This document shows positions 47,479 to 60,048 of a stretch of DNA of 64,000 bases, one piece after another. A model generated the notes under the pieces. It searched no databases, had not been told where the DNA came from, and saw only the letters and a list, made by a program, of their open reading frames with translations. The translations under genes and the position numbers were made by a program. The stretch is from Cyprinodon diabolis (taxonomy: Eukaryota > Chordata > Actinopteri > Cyprinodontiformes > Cyprinodontidae). Each line of letters starts with the position of its first letter. Positions within the stretch are counted from its first letter, which is position 1. The stretch spans positions 163,706 to 227,705 of the forward strand of contig JARPUW010000273.1 of NCBI GenBank assembly GCA_030533445.1, read 5' to 3'.

Positions 47479-50400
47479 GAGGCTTTTATTCTGTAGAGTC
47501 CTTGTAGTCTTATTTTGAAAGTCTATCATGAATGTGCATCAAAAGATGGGTCACGCTGGGTCACGCCCAGCAGTGATATAGAATCCATTTCCAAATGTTA
47601 AATCACTGGTTTTCCATGTTATTAGGTGAATAGTTGCTGTATTACAGAGTAAATGGGAGACTTTTATTGTGAAATTTGCTCTGGGGTGTGTTTTGAAAAG
47701 GTCACTAGAGTCTAATAAAAACAACCTGGAAGAGTTTGGGTCATAATGTTGAGCCATTTGCATCAATTAATGCATTAGTATAATCTAGAGGCTTTTATTT
47801 TGTAGGGTCCCTGGAGTCTTATTTTGAAAGTCCAACAGAGTTGTGTTTATAGAAAATGTTCAGACCCGTCAATGATAGTTGATGACTTTCCAATCGTTAA
47901 ATCACTCTTTTTCCATTTTATTAGGGCAGTAGATGAAGCGGAAATGGGAGGCTTTTATTTTGAAATTTGCCATAGGGTGTGTTTTAAACAGTCTCCTAGA
48001 GTCTATTCTCTAAAATGGGGTTGAGTTTGGGTCATAATGTTGAGCCATATAGGGCAATAAATATATGTAAAAAATATAGAGGCTTTTATTTTGAAGGGTC
48101 CCTGGAGTCTTATTTTGAAAGTCTATCAGTGCTGAGTGGCAAGGGAAGTGTCATGGACGGCAGTCATATAGTATCCATTTCCCAATGTTAAATCAGTGCT
48201 TTCACCCTCCATTAGATTAATATGTGCTGTTTAAAACAGCAGAGGTAAAATCTGTTTGAAGCTTGGTAACCTTGACAACGCTTAATGAGCCTCTCACTGA
48301 CACAGACAACAGCTGCACTCACTATTGGTTTCTTCTTCCCAGGCTTTTTTGTATGGGAAGAACGGCACCAAACAAACGACTGCTGAGCAAAAACCGTATG
48401 AGTTATTAAAAAAAAAAATTTCACCATGAGCATCAGCAATCCTTCGACTCCAACTATACCAACTTTGGTGTATGTGTGTCATTCAGAACAATATTTATGA
48501 CGACTTGAAAACACATAGTCTGATTCGTTTTTCTCCCATCTTCAGCTTAAAAAGAATGGAGAAAGGCTGAAACTCATCGACTTTAGGTTGGTCTGGAGGG
48601 TTTTTAAGGAAAAGTATTAATCCTACCGTAATTCCGAAGACATTGTGTGAGTCCAGAGGTTTCAGTCTACAAACTGACCAAAAATGGTGACTGTAGGTCC
48701 AAATATGTGGCCGTGAGGGCGAGAATAAGATGTTTGATCTTAAAAAAATGGCCGCCTCACACTAAGATTTCAGCAGCTGCACTCTAGCAGGCTGCTGCAG
48801 AAGCTAACTGTCAGCTAGCTTCCAGGTGCTTACCCTCCGAACAAACGACTGCTGAGCAAAAACCGTAAAAGGTATCTGAAAAATTCTTTCAGTGAAAGCA
48901 ACATCTATCCTTTGTCTCAGACTGGGGTAACCTTCATGTCTGTAGGTCTTTCACAACCCAAAACGAAGCAAAAACAAAATGGTTGGCCCACCTGCTCCTC
49001 CCTTTCTTTTAACTGCAGGACCTCACTCTCACTCACCTTTCAGCTGCTAAAGCACCCCTCTGAACAAACGACTGCTGAGTAAAAACCATAAAAGGTATCT
49101 CAAAAATTATTTTTATCTAAGCGACAGCTATATCTTGTCTTCAATTGGAGTAACTTTCATGGCTGTAGGTCATCTACAACCTGAATGGGAAGAGAAAGAA
49201 AAAGAAAAAACGTTTCGTCACACATGAGCTTCTAATTGAGCTAGCTGCAGCAGGTCACTCACCCAGCTTTGAGGTGCTTAAAATGTCCTCCGAACAAACG
49301 ACTGCTGAGCAAAAACCGTATGAGTTATTCAAAAAATTCTTTCACCGTGAGCGTCAGCCATCCTTCGACTCCAACTATGCCAACTTTGGTGTATGTGTGT
49401 CATTCAGAAAAATATTTATGACGACTTGAAAACACATAGTCTGATTCGTTTTTCTCCCCTCTTCTGCTCCAAAACCAATGAAAAACTGCTCTGATTTTCA
49501 TCGACTTTAGGTCGGTCTGGAGGGTTTTTAAGGAAAAGTATTAATCTTACCGTAATTCCGAAGATATTGTGTGGGTCCAGAGATTTCAGTCTACAAACTG
49601 ACCAAAAATGGTGACTCTAGCTATAAATATGTGGCCGTGAGGGCGAGTTTAAAATGTTTTTTTGTGTTTAAAAAACGCCTGCCTCACACTCTAGCTTTTC
49701 AGTTGCTCCACTCTAGCAGGCTGGATTTTGCTAAAACTTTGTGGCGCTTGAGGTCTGATTATACAAAAACCGTAGCAGTTATCAACATACCGTCTTCAGT
49801 TTTAAATAGACGAAGGATTTATCTACAAACTGAGCTTCAAACTGTTTTTCTAGGTGAATGTATGCCGACACAGTGAAGTGCTGTTTTTTATGCTTTTTTT
49901 TACCTCTTCCCATTCATTTCCTATGGGATTTTTTTGCGACGTTTTCGCTAATAATTCGCAAACCTTCGGACTAATGAGAAAGTTTTATACAAGCACACAT
50001 CACCCCATTGGTCCCAACGCGTGTGCCAACTTTGGGCCCGATCCGCCAAACCGTGCGGGACTAGTTACGTGCCGAAGTTTTGGGTATACGGGAGAATTAT
50101 AATAATAACTAGAAAATTTCTAAAGAAATTTTGAGGGGGGCCACCTACTGCCCGTCTGGGGAACCGGGCCAATACGGCCCTGGCAAGTGACGTCGGGGCT
50201 CCCCAGACCAACTGCTTACGCCTTTGAGGGCTGCTGAGGGAAGGAAAGAGGGCAAGTTCATGGGCAAAGAGAGCTGTGTGCCACTTGTGCTGAAATCTGG
50301 GAAATAGACGTGCACAGCGTATGATGCACAAGGGTAATATGGGTTGTCCATATTGAAACACAGTGGGTAAAGCCCAGTTGGCGGGCTTCGCCCGCCTGCT

Positions 50401-50657
50401 AGGAGCCATCTCAGTGAAGAAAAAAATCACCAATGGCGGGCTCTGCCCGCCTTCTAAGAGCCATTGCAGTGATGAAATCACCAATGGCGGGCTCCGCCCG
50501 CCTGCTAATAGCCATTGCAGTGATGTAATCACCTTTGGCGGGCTCCGCCCGCCTGTTACCATTGGCGGGCTCCGCCCGCCTTCTAAGAGCCATTGCAGTG
50601 ATGAAATCACCAATGGCAATGAGCAATATGCCAGAATGTATGAGTGTGTATAAGGAA
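47479..50657 (+). repeat. Satellite unit 16 (3,179 bp)
   Basis: Complete unit with no C copy and five E copies. It has a 10 bp tandem duplication (TGGGTCACGC twice) at 47547-47566. Its block B around 49.0-49.5 kb is the most diverged in the window, with scattered changes such as CCTCTGAACAAAC, AAAACCATAAAAGG and GTCACACATGAGC. Confidence 0.95.
50380..50617 (+). repeat. Block E minisatellite, 5 copies (unit 16)
   Basis: Beta-type array. One spacer reads GCTAATAGCC in place of GCTAAGAGCC. Confidence 0.92.
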
Positions 50658-53284
50658 GAGGCTTTTATTCTGTAGAGTCCTTGTAGTCTTATTTTGAAAG
50701 TCTATCATGAATGTGCATCAAAAGATGGGTCACGCCCAGCAGTGATATAGAATCCATTTCCAAATGTTAAATCACTGGTTTTCCATGTTATTAGGTGAAT
50801 AGTTGCTGTATTACAGAGTAAATGGGAGACTTTTATTGTGAAATTTGCTCTGGGGTGTGTTTTGAAAAGGTCACTAGAGTCTAATAAAAACAACCTGGAA
50901 GAGTTTGGGTCATAATGTTGAGCCATTTGCATCAATTATGCATTATTATAATCTAGAGGCTTTTATTTTGTAGGGTCCCTGGAGTCTTATTTTGAAAGTC
51001 CAACAGAGTTGTGTTTATAGAAAATGTTCAGACCCGTCAATGATAGTTGATTACTTTCCAATCGTTAAATCACTCTTTTTCCATGTTATTAGGGCAGTAG
51101 ATGAAGCGGAAATGGGAGGCTTTTATTTTGAAATTTGCTATAGGGTGTGTTTTAAACAGTCTCCTAGAGTCTATTCTCTAAAACGGGGTTGAGTTTGGGT
51201 CATAATGTTGAGCCATATAGGGCAATAAATATATGTAAAAAATATAGAGGCTTTTATTTTGTAGGGTCCCTAGAGTCTTATTTTGAAAGTCTATCAGTGC
51301 TGAGTGGCAAGGGAAGTGTCATGTACAGCAGTCATATAGTATCCATTTCCCAATGTTAAATCAGTCCTTTCACCCTCCATTAGATTAATATGTGCTGTTT
51401 AAAACAGCAGAGGTAAAATCTGTTTGAAGCTTGGTAACCTTGACAACGCTTAACGAGCCTCTCACTGACACAGACAACAGCTGCACTCACTATTGGTTTC
51501 TTCTTCCCAGGCTTTTTTGTATGGGAAGAACGGCACCGAACAAACGACTACTGATCAAAAACCGTATGAGTTATTCAAAAAACATTTTCACCATGAGCAT
51601 CAGCAATCCTTCGACTCCAACTATACCAACTTTGGTGTATGTGTGTCATTCAGAAAAATATTTATGACGAGTTGAAAACACATAGTCTGATTCGTTTCTC
51701 TCCCATCTTCAGCTCAAAAAGAATAGAGAAAGGCTGAAACTCTCATCGACTTTAGGTTGGTCTGGAGGGTTTTTAAGGAAAAGTATTAATCCTACCGTAA
51801 TTCCGAAGACATTGTGTGAGTCCAGAGGTTTCAGTCTACAAACTGACCAAAAATGGTGACTGTAGCTCCAAATATGTGGCCGTGAGGGCGAGAATAAGAT
51901 GTTTGATCTTAAAAAAATGGCCGCCTCACACTAAGATTTCAGCAGCTGCACTCTAGCAGGCTGCTGCAGAAGCTAACTGTCAGCTAGCTTCCAGGTGCTT
52001 ACCCTCCGAACAAACGACTGCTGAGCAAAAACCGTAAAAGATATCTGAAAAATTCTTTCAGTGAAAGCAACATCTATCCTTTGTCTCAGACTGGGGTAAC
52101 CTTCATGTCTGTAGGTCTTTCACAACCCAAAACGAAGCACAAACAAAATGGTTGGCCCACCTGCTCCTCCCTTTCTTTTAACTGCAGGACCTCACTCTCA
52201 CTCACCTTTTAGCTGCTAAAGCACCCCTCCGAACAAACGACTGCTGAGTAAAAACCGTAAAAGGTATCTGAAAAATTCTTTTTATCTAAGCGACAGCTAT
52301 ATCTTGTCTTCGATTGGAGTAACTTTCATGGCTGTAGGTCATCTACAAACTGAATGGGAAGAGAAAGAAAAAGAAAAAACGTTTCATCACACCTAAGCTT
52401 CTAATTGAGCTAGCTGCAGCAGGTCACTGTCACTCAGCTTTCAGGTGCTTAAAATGTCCTCCGAACAAACGACTACTGAGCAAAAACCGTATGAGTTATT
52501 CAAAAAATTTTTTCACCGTGAGCGTCAGTCATCCTTCGACTCCAACTATGCCAACTTTGGTGTATGTGTGTCATTCAGAAAAATATTTATGACGAGTTTA
52601 AAACACATAGTCTGATTCGTTTTTCTCCCCTCTTCTGCTCCAAAACCAATGAAAAACGGCTCTGATTTTCATCGACTTTAGGTCGGTCTGGAGGGTTTTT
52701 AAGGAAAAGTATTAATCCTACCGTAATTCCGAAGATATTGTGTGGGTCCAGAGATTTCAGTCTACAAACTGACCAAAAATGGTGACTCTAGCTATAAATA
52801 TGTGGCCGTGAGGGCGAGTTTAAAATGTTTTTTTGTGTTTAAAAAACGCCTGCCTCACACTCTAGCTTTTCAGTTGCTCCACTCTAGCAGGCTGGATTTT
52901 GCTAAAACTTTGTGGCGCTTGAGGTCTGATTATACAAAAACCGTAGCAGTTATCAACATACCGTCTTCAGTTTTAAATAGACGAAGGATTTATCTACAAA
53001 CTGAGCTTCAAACTGTTTTTCTAGGTGAATGTATGCCGACACAGTGAAGTGCTGTTTTTTATGCTTTTTTTTACCTCTCCCCATTCATTTCCTATGGGAT
53101 TTTTTTGCGACGTTTTCGCTAATAATTCGCAAACCTTCGGACTAATGAGAAAGTTTTATACAAGCACACATCACCCCATTGGTCCCAACGCGTGTGCCAA
53201 CTTTGGGCCCGATCCGCCAAACCGTGCGGACTAGTTACGCGCCGAAGTTTTGGGTATACGGGAGAATTATAATAATAATAATAA

Positions 53285-53345
53285 TACGCGGAATAAATAT
53301 GTGCAATAGTAGTAGGTGGGCCATGCCTTCGGCATGTGGCCCCCC
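53285..53345 (+). repeat. Block C minisatellite, single copy (unit 17)
   Basis: One copy, followed unusually by AATAACTAG and not AACTAG before block D. Confidence 0.9.
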
Positions 53346-53619
53346 AATAACTAGAAAATTTCTAAAGAAATTTTGAGGGGGCCACCTACTGCCCGTCTGG
53401 GGAACAGGGCCAATACGGCCTGGCAAGTGATGTCGGGGCTCCCCAGACCAACTGCTTACGCCTTTGAGGGCTGCTGAGGGAAGGAAAGAGGGCTAGGTCA
53501 TGGGCAAAGAGAGCTGTGTGCCACTTGTGCTGAAATCTGGGAAATAGACGTGCACAGCGTATGATGCAAAAGGGTAATATGGGTTGTCCATATTGAACCG
53601 CAGTGGGTAAAGCTCAGTT

Positions 53620-53831
53620 GGTGGGCTCCGCCCGCCTGCTAGGAGCCCTTGCAGCGATGAAAAAAATCACCAATGGCGGGCCTCTGCCCGCCTGCTAAGA
53701 GCCATTGCAGTGATGAAATCACCAATGGCGGGCTCCGCCCGCCTTCTAAGAGCCATTGCAGTGATGAAATCACCAATGGCGGGCTCTGCCCGCCTTCTAA
53801 GAGCCATTGCAGTGATGAAATTACAAATGGC
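53620..53831 (+). repeat. Block E minisatellite, 4 copies (unit 17)
   Basis: Alpha-type array with an extra C in one hairpin (GGGCCTCTGCCC), in a low-quality stretch. Confidence 0.9.
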
Positions 53832-53870
53832 AATGAGCAATATGCAGAATGTATGAGTGTGTATAAGGAA

Positions 53871-56800
53871 GAGGCTTTATTCTGTAGAGTCCCTGGAGTC
53901 TTATTTGAAAGTCTATCATGGAAGTGCATCTAAAGATGGGTCATGCCAGCAGTTATATAGAATCAATTTCCAAATGTTAAATCACTGGTTTTCCATGTTA
54001 TTAGGTGAATAGTTTGCTGTATTACAGAGTAAATGGGAGACTTTATTGTGAAATTTGCTCTGGGTGTGTTTTGAAAAGGTCACTAGAGTCTAATAAAAAC
54101 AACCTGGAAGAGTTTGGGTCATAATGTTGAGCCATTTGCATCAATTAATGCATTAGTATAATCTAGAGGCTTTTATTTTGTAGGTCGCTGGAGTCTTATT
54201 TTGAAAGTCCAACAGAGTTGTGTTTATAGAAAATGTTCAGACCCGTCAATGATAGTTGATTACTTTCCAATCGTTAAATCATTCTTTTTCCAAGTTATTA
54301 GGGCAGTAGATGAAGCGGAAATGGGAGGCTTTTATTTGAAATTTGCTATAGGGAGTGTTTTAAACAGTCTCCTAGAGTCTATTCTCTAAAACGGGGTTGA
54401 GTTTGGGTCATAATATTGAGCCATATAGGGCAATAAATATATGTAAAAATATAGAGGCTTTTATTTTGTAGGGTCCCTGGAGTCTTATTTGAAAGTCTAT
54501 CAGTGCTGAGTGGCAAGGGAAGTGTCATGGACAGCAGTCATATAGTATCCATTTCCCAATGTTAAATCAGTCCTTTCACCCTCCATTAGATTAATATGTG
54601 CTGTTTAAACAGCAGAGGTAAAATCTGTTTGAAGCTTGGTAACCTTGACAACGCTTAACGAGCCTCTCACTGACACAGACAACAGCTGCACTCACTATTG
54701 GTTTCTTCTTCCCAGGCTTTTTTGTATGGGAAGAACGGCAACGAAAACAAACGACTACTGATCAAAAACCGTATGAGTTATTCAAAAAACATTTTCACCA
54801 TGAGCATCAGCAATCCTTCGACTCCAAGTATACCAACTTTGGTGTATGTGTGTCATTCAGAACAATATTTATGACGACTTGAAAACACATAGTCTGATTC
54901 GTTTCTCTCCCATCTTCAGCTCAAAAAGAATGGAGAAAGGCTGAAACTCATCGACTTTAGGTTGGTCTGGAGGGTTTTTAAGGAAAAGTATTAATCCTAC
55001 CATAATTCCGAAGACATTGTGTGAGTCCAGAGGTTTCAGTCTACAAACTGACCAAAAATGGTGACTGTAGCTCCAAATATGTGCCGTGAGGGCGAGAATA
55101 AGATGTTTGATCTTAAAAAAATGGCCGCCTCACACTAAGATTTCAGCAGCTGCACTCTAGCAGGCTGCTGCAGAAGCTAACTGTCAGCTAGCTTCCAGGT
55201 GCTTACCCTCCGAACAAACGACTGCTGAGCAAAAACCGTAAAAGATATCTGAAAAATTCTTTCAGTGAAAGCAACATCTATCCTTTGTCTCAGACTGGGG
55301 TAACCTTCATGTCTGTAGGTCTTTCACAACCCAAAACGAAGCACAAACAAAATGGTTGGCCCACCTGCTCCTCCCTTTGTTTGAACTGCAGGACCTCACT
55401 CTCACTCACCTTTTAGCTGCTAAAGCACCCCTCCGAACAAACGACTGCTGAGTAAAAACCGTAAAAGGTGTCTGAAAAATTCTTTTTATCTAAGCGACAG
55501 CTATATCTTGTCTTCAATTGGAGTAACTTTCATGGCTGTAGGTCATCTACAAACTGAATGGGAAGAGAAAGAAAAAGAAAAAACGTTTCATCACACCTAA
55601 GCTTCTAATTGAGCTAGCTGCAGCAGGTCACTGTCACTCAGCTTTCAGGTGCTTAAAATGTCCTCCGAACAAACGACTGCTGAGCAAAAACCGTATGAGT
55701 TATTCAAAAAATTTTTTCACCGTGAGCGTCAGTCATCCTTCGACTCCAACTATGCCAACTTTGGTGTATGTGTGTCATTCAGAAAAATATTTATGACGAG
55801 TTTAAAACACATAGTCGGATTCGTTTTTCTCCCCTCTTCTGCTCCAAAACCAATGAAAAACGGCTCTGATTTTCATCGACTTTAGGTCGGTCTGGAGGGT
55901 TTTTAAGGAAAAGTATTAATCCTACCGTAATTCCGAAGATATTGTGTGGGTCCAGAGATTTCAGTCTACAAACTGACCAAAAATGGTGACTCTAGCTATA
56001 AATATGTGGCCGTGAGGGCGAGTTTAAAATGTTTTTTTGTGTTTAAAAAACGCCTGCCTCACACTCTAGCTTTTCAGTTGCTCCACTCTAGCAGGCTGGA
56101 TTTTGCTAAAACTTTGTGGCGCTTGAGGTCTGATTATACAAAAACCATAGCAGTTATCAACATACCGTCTTCAGTTTTAAATAGACGAAGGATTTATCTA
56201 CAAACTGAGCTTTAAACTGTTTTTCTAGGTGAATGTATGCCGACACAGTGAAGCGCTGTTTTTTATGCTTTTTTTTCCCTCTCCCCATTCATTTCCTATG
56301 GGATTTTTTTGCGACGTTTTCGCTAATAATTCGCAAACCTTCGGACTAATGAGAAAGTTTTATACAAGCACACATCACCCCATTGGTCCCGACGCGTGTG
56401 CCAACTTTGGGCCCGATCCGCCAAACCGTGCGGGACTAGTTACGCGCCGAAGTTTTGGGTATACGGGAGAATTATAATAACTAGAAAATTTCTAAAGAAA
56501 TTTTGAGGGGGGCCACCTACTGCCCGTCTTGGGAACCGGGCCAATACGGCCCTGGCAAGTGACGTCGGGGCTCCCCAGACCAACTGCTTACGCCTTTGAG
56601 GGCTGCTGAGGGAAGGAAAGAGGGCAAGTTCATGGGCAAAGAGAGCTGTGTGCCACTTGTGCTGAAATCTGGGAAATAGACGTGCACAGCGTATGATGCA
56701 CAAGGGTAATATGGGTTGTCCATATTGAAACACAGTGGGTAAAGCCCAGTTGGTGGGCTTCGCCCGCCTGCTAGGAGCCATCTCAGTGAAGAAAAAAATC

Positions 56801-57029
56801 ACCAATGGCGGGCTCTGCCCGCCTTCTAAGAGCCATTGCAGTGATGAAATCACCAATGGCGGGCTCCGCCCGCCTGCTAAGAGCCATTGCAGTGATGTAA
56901 TCACCTTTGGCGGGCTCCGCCCGCCTGTTACCATTGGCGGGCTCCGCCCGCCTTCTAAGAGCCATTGCAGTGATGAAATCACCAATGGCAATGAGCAATA
57001 TGCCAGAATGTATGAGTGTGTATAAGGAA
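53871..57029 (+). repeat. Satellite unit 18 (3,159 bp)
   Basis: Beta-type unit with no C copy and five E copies. It shares the AACGAAAACAAACGAC variant with units 2 and 20. The first 1.2 kb contain many homopolymer losses, while 55.1-57.2 kb is clean. Confidence 0.93.
56752..56989 (+). repeat. Block E minisatellite, 5 copies (unit 18)
   Basis: Beta-type array whose first stem has GGTGGGC, a G-T wobble relative to the GCCCGCC arm. Confidence 0.92.
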
Positions 57030-60000
57030 GAGGCTTTTATTCTGTAGAGTCCTTGTAGTCTTATTTTGAAAGTCTATCATGAATGTGCATCAAAAGATGG
57101 GTCACGCCCAGCAGTGATATAGAATCCATTTCCAAATGTTAAATCACTGGTTTTCCATGTTATTAGGTGAATAGTTGCTGTATTACAGAGTAAATGGGAG
57201 ACTTTTATTGTGAAATTTGCTCTGGGTGTGTTTTGAAAAGGTCACTAGAGTCTAATAAAAACACCTGGAAGAGTTTGGGTCATAATGTTGAGCCATTTGC
57301 ATCAATTAATGCATTAGTATAATTTAGAGGCTTTTATTTTGTAGGGTCGCTGGAGTCTTATTTTGAAAGTCCAACAGAGTTGTGTTTATAGAAAAGTTCA
57401 GACCCGTCAATGATAGTTGATTACTTCCAATCGTTAAATCACTCTTTTTCCATGTTATTAGGGCAGTAGATGAAGCGGAAATGGGAGGCTTTTATTTTGA
57501 AATTTGCTATAGGTGTGTTTTAAACAGTCTCCTAGAGTCTATTCTCTAAAACGGGGTTGAGTTTGGGTCATAATGTTGAGCCATATAGGGCAATAAATAT
57601 ATGTAAAAAATATAGAGGCTTTTATTTTGTAGGGTCCCTGAGTCTTATTTTGAAAGTCTATCAGTGCTGAGTGGCAAGGGAAGTGTCATGGACAGCAGTC
57701 ATATAGTATCCATTTCCAATGTTAAATCAGTCCTTTCACCTCCATTAGATTAATATGTGCTGTTTAAAACAGCAGAGGTAAAATCTGTTTGAAGCTTGGT
57801 AACCTTGACAACGCTTAACGAGCCTCTCACTGACACAGACAACAGCTGCACTCACTATTGGTTTCTTCTTCCAGGCTTTTTTGTATGGAAGAACGGCACC
57901 GAACAAACGACTACTGATCAAAAACCGTATGAGTTATTCAAAAAACATTTTCCATGAGAATCAGCAATCCTTCGGACTCCAACTATACCAACTTTGGTGT
58001 ATGTGTGTCATTCAGAAAAATATTTATGACGAGTTGAAAACACATAGTCTGATTCGTTTCTCTCCATCTTCAGCTCAAAAAGAATAGAGAAAGGCTGAAA
58101 CTCTCATCGACTTTAGGTTGGTCTGGAGGGTTTTTAAGGAAAAGTATTAATCTACCGTATTCCGAAGACATTGTGTGAGTCCAGAGGTTCAGTCTACAAA
58201 CTGACCAAAAATGGTGACTGTAGCTCCAAATATGTGGCCGTGAGGGCGAGTATAAGATGTTTGATCTGAAAAAAAATGGCCGCCTCACACTAGATTTCAG
58301 CAGCTGCACTCTAGCAGGCTGCTGCAGAAGCTAACTGTCAGCTAGCTTCCAGGTGCTTACCCTCCGAACAAACGACTGCTGAGCAAAAAACGTAAAGATA
58401 TCTGAAAAATTCTTTCAGTGAAAGCAACATCTATCCTTTGTCTCAGACTGGGGTAACCTTCATGTCTGTAGGTCTTTCACAACCCAAAACGAAGCACAAA
58501 CAAAATGGTTGGCCCACCTGCTCCTCCCTTTCTTTTAACTGCAGGACCTCACTCTCACTCACCTTTTAGCTGCTAAAGCACCCCTCCGAACAAACGACTG
58601 CTGAGTAAAACCGTAAAAGGTATCTGAAAAATTCTTTTTATCTAAGCGACAGCTATATCTTGTCTTCGATTGGAGTAACTTTCATGGCTGTAGGTCATCT
58701 ACAAACTGAATGGAAGAGAAAGAAAAGAAAAAACGTTTCATCACACCTAAGCTTCTAATTGAGCTAGCTGCAGCAGGTCACTGTCACTCAGCTTTCAGGT
58801 GCTTAAATGTCCTCCGAACAAACGACTGCTGAGCAAAAAACCGTATGAGTTATTCAAAAAATTTTTTCACCGTGAGCGTCAGTCATCCTTCGACTCCAAC
58901 TATGCCAACTTTGGTGTATGTGTGTCATTCAGAAAAATATTTATGACGAGTTTAAAACACATAGTCTGATTCGTTTTTCTCCCCTCTTCTGCTCCAAAAC
59001 CAATGAATAACGGCTCTGATTTTCATCGACTTTAGGTCGGTCTGGAGGGTTTTTAAGGAAAAGTATTAATCCTACCGTAATTCCGAAGATATTGTGTGGG
59101 TCCAGAGATTTCAGTCTACAAACTGACCAAAAATGGTGACTCTAGCTATAAATATGTGGCCGTGAGGGCGAGTTTAAAATGTTTTTTGTGTTTAAAAAAC
59201 GCCTGCCTCACACTCTAGCTTTTCAGTTGCTCCACTCTAGCAGGCTGGATTTTGCTAAAACTTTGTGGCGCTTGAGGTCTGATTATACAAAAACCGTAGC
59301 AGTTATCAACATACCGTCTTCAGTTTTAAATAGACGAAGGATTTATCTACAAACTGAGCTTCAAACTGTTTTTCTAGGTGAATGTATGCCGACACAGTGA
59401 AGTGCTGTTTTTTATGCTTTTTTTTTCCTCTCCCCATTCATTTCCTATGGGATTTTTTTGCGACGTTTTCGCTAATAATTCGCAAACCTCGGACTAATGA
59501 GAAAGTTTTATACAAGCACACATCACCCCATTGGTCCGACGCGTGTGCCAACTTTGGGCCCGATCCGCCAAACCGTGCGGGACTAGTTACGCGCCGAAGT
59601 TTTGGGTATACGGGAGAATTATAATAATAACTAGAAATTTCTAAAGAAATTTTGAGGGGGGGCCACCTACTGCCCGTCTGGGGAACAGGGCCAATACGGC
59701 CCTGGCAAGTGATGTCGGGGCTCCCCAGACCAACTGCTTACGCCTTTGAGGGCTGCTGAGGGAAGGAAAGAGGGCTAGGTCATGGCAAAGAGAGCTGTGT
59801 GCCACTTGTGCTGAAATCTGGGAAATAGACGTGCACAGCGTATGATGCAAAAGGGTAATATGGGTTGTCCATATTGAACCGCAGTGGGTAAAGCTCAGTT
59901 GGTGGGCTCCGCCCGCCTGCTAGGAGCCCTTGCAGCGATGAAAAAAATCACCAATGGCGGGCTCTGCCCGCCTGCTAAGAGCCATTGCAGTGATGAAATC

Positions 60001-60048
60001 ACCAATGCAATGAGCAATATGCCAGAATGTATGAGTGTGTATAAGGAA
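57030..60048 (+). repeat. Satellite unit 19 (3,019 bp)
   Basis: Alpha-type unit with no C copy and two E copies. Block B is of the CTTTCTTTTAACTGC / CTTCGATTGG subtype, as in unit 17. There are many single-base losses from about 57.27 kb onward. Confidence 0.92.
59901..60008 (+). repeat. Block E minisatellite, 2 copies (unit 19)
   Basis: Shortened alpha-type array. The last spacer has lost one G of ATGGC. Confidence 0.9.

Larger units (their letters stand above)
50658..53870 (+). repeat. Satellite unit 17 (3,213 bp)
   Basis: Alpha-type unit with one C copy and four E copies. Single-base losses begin near 53228 (GCGGACTAG for GCGGGACTAG). I attribute these to consensus error. Confidence 0.93.
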
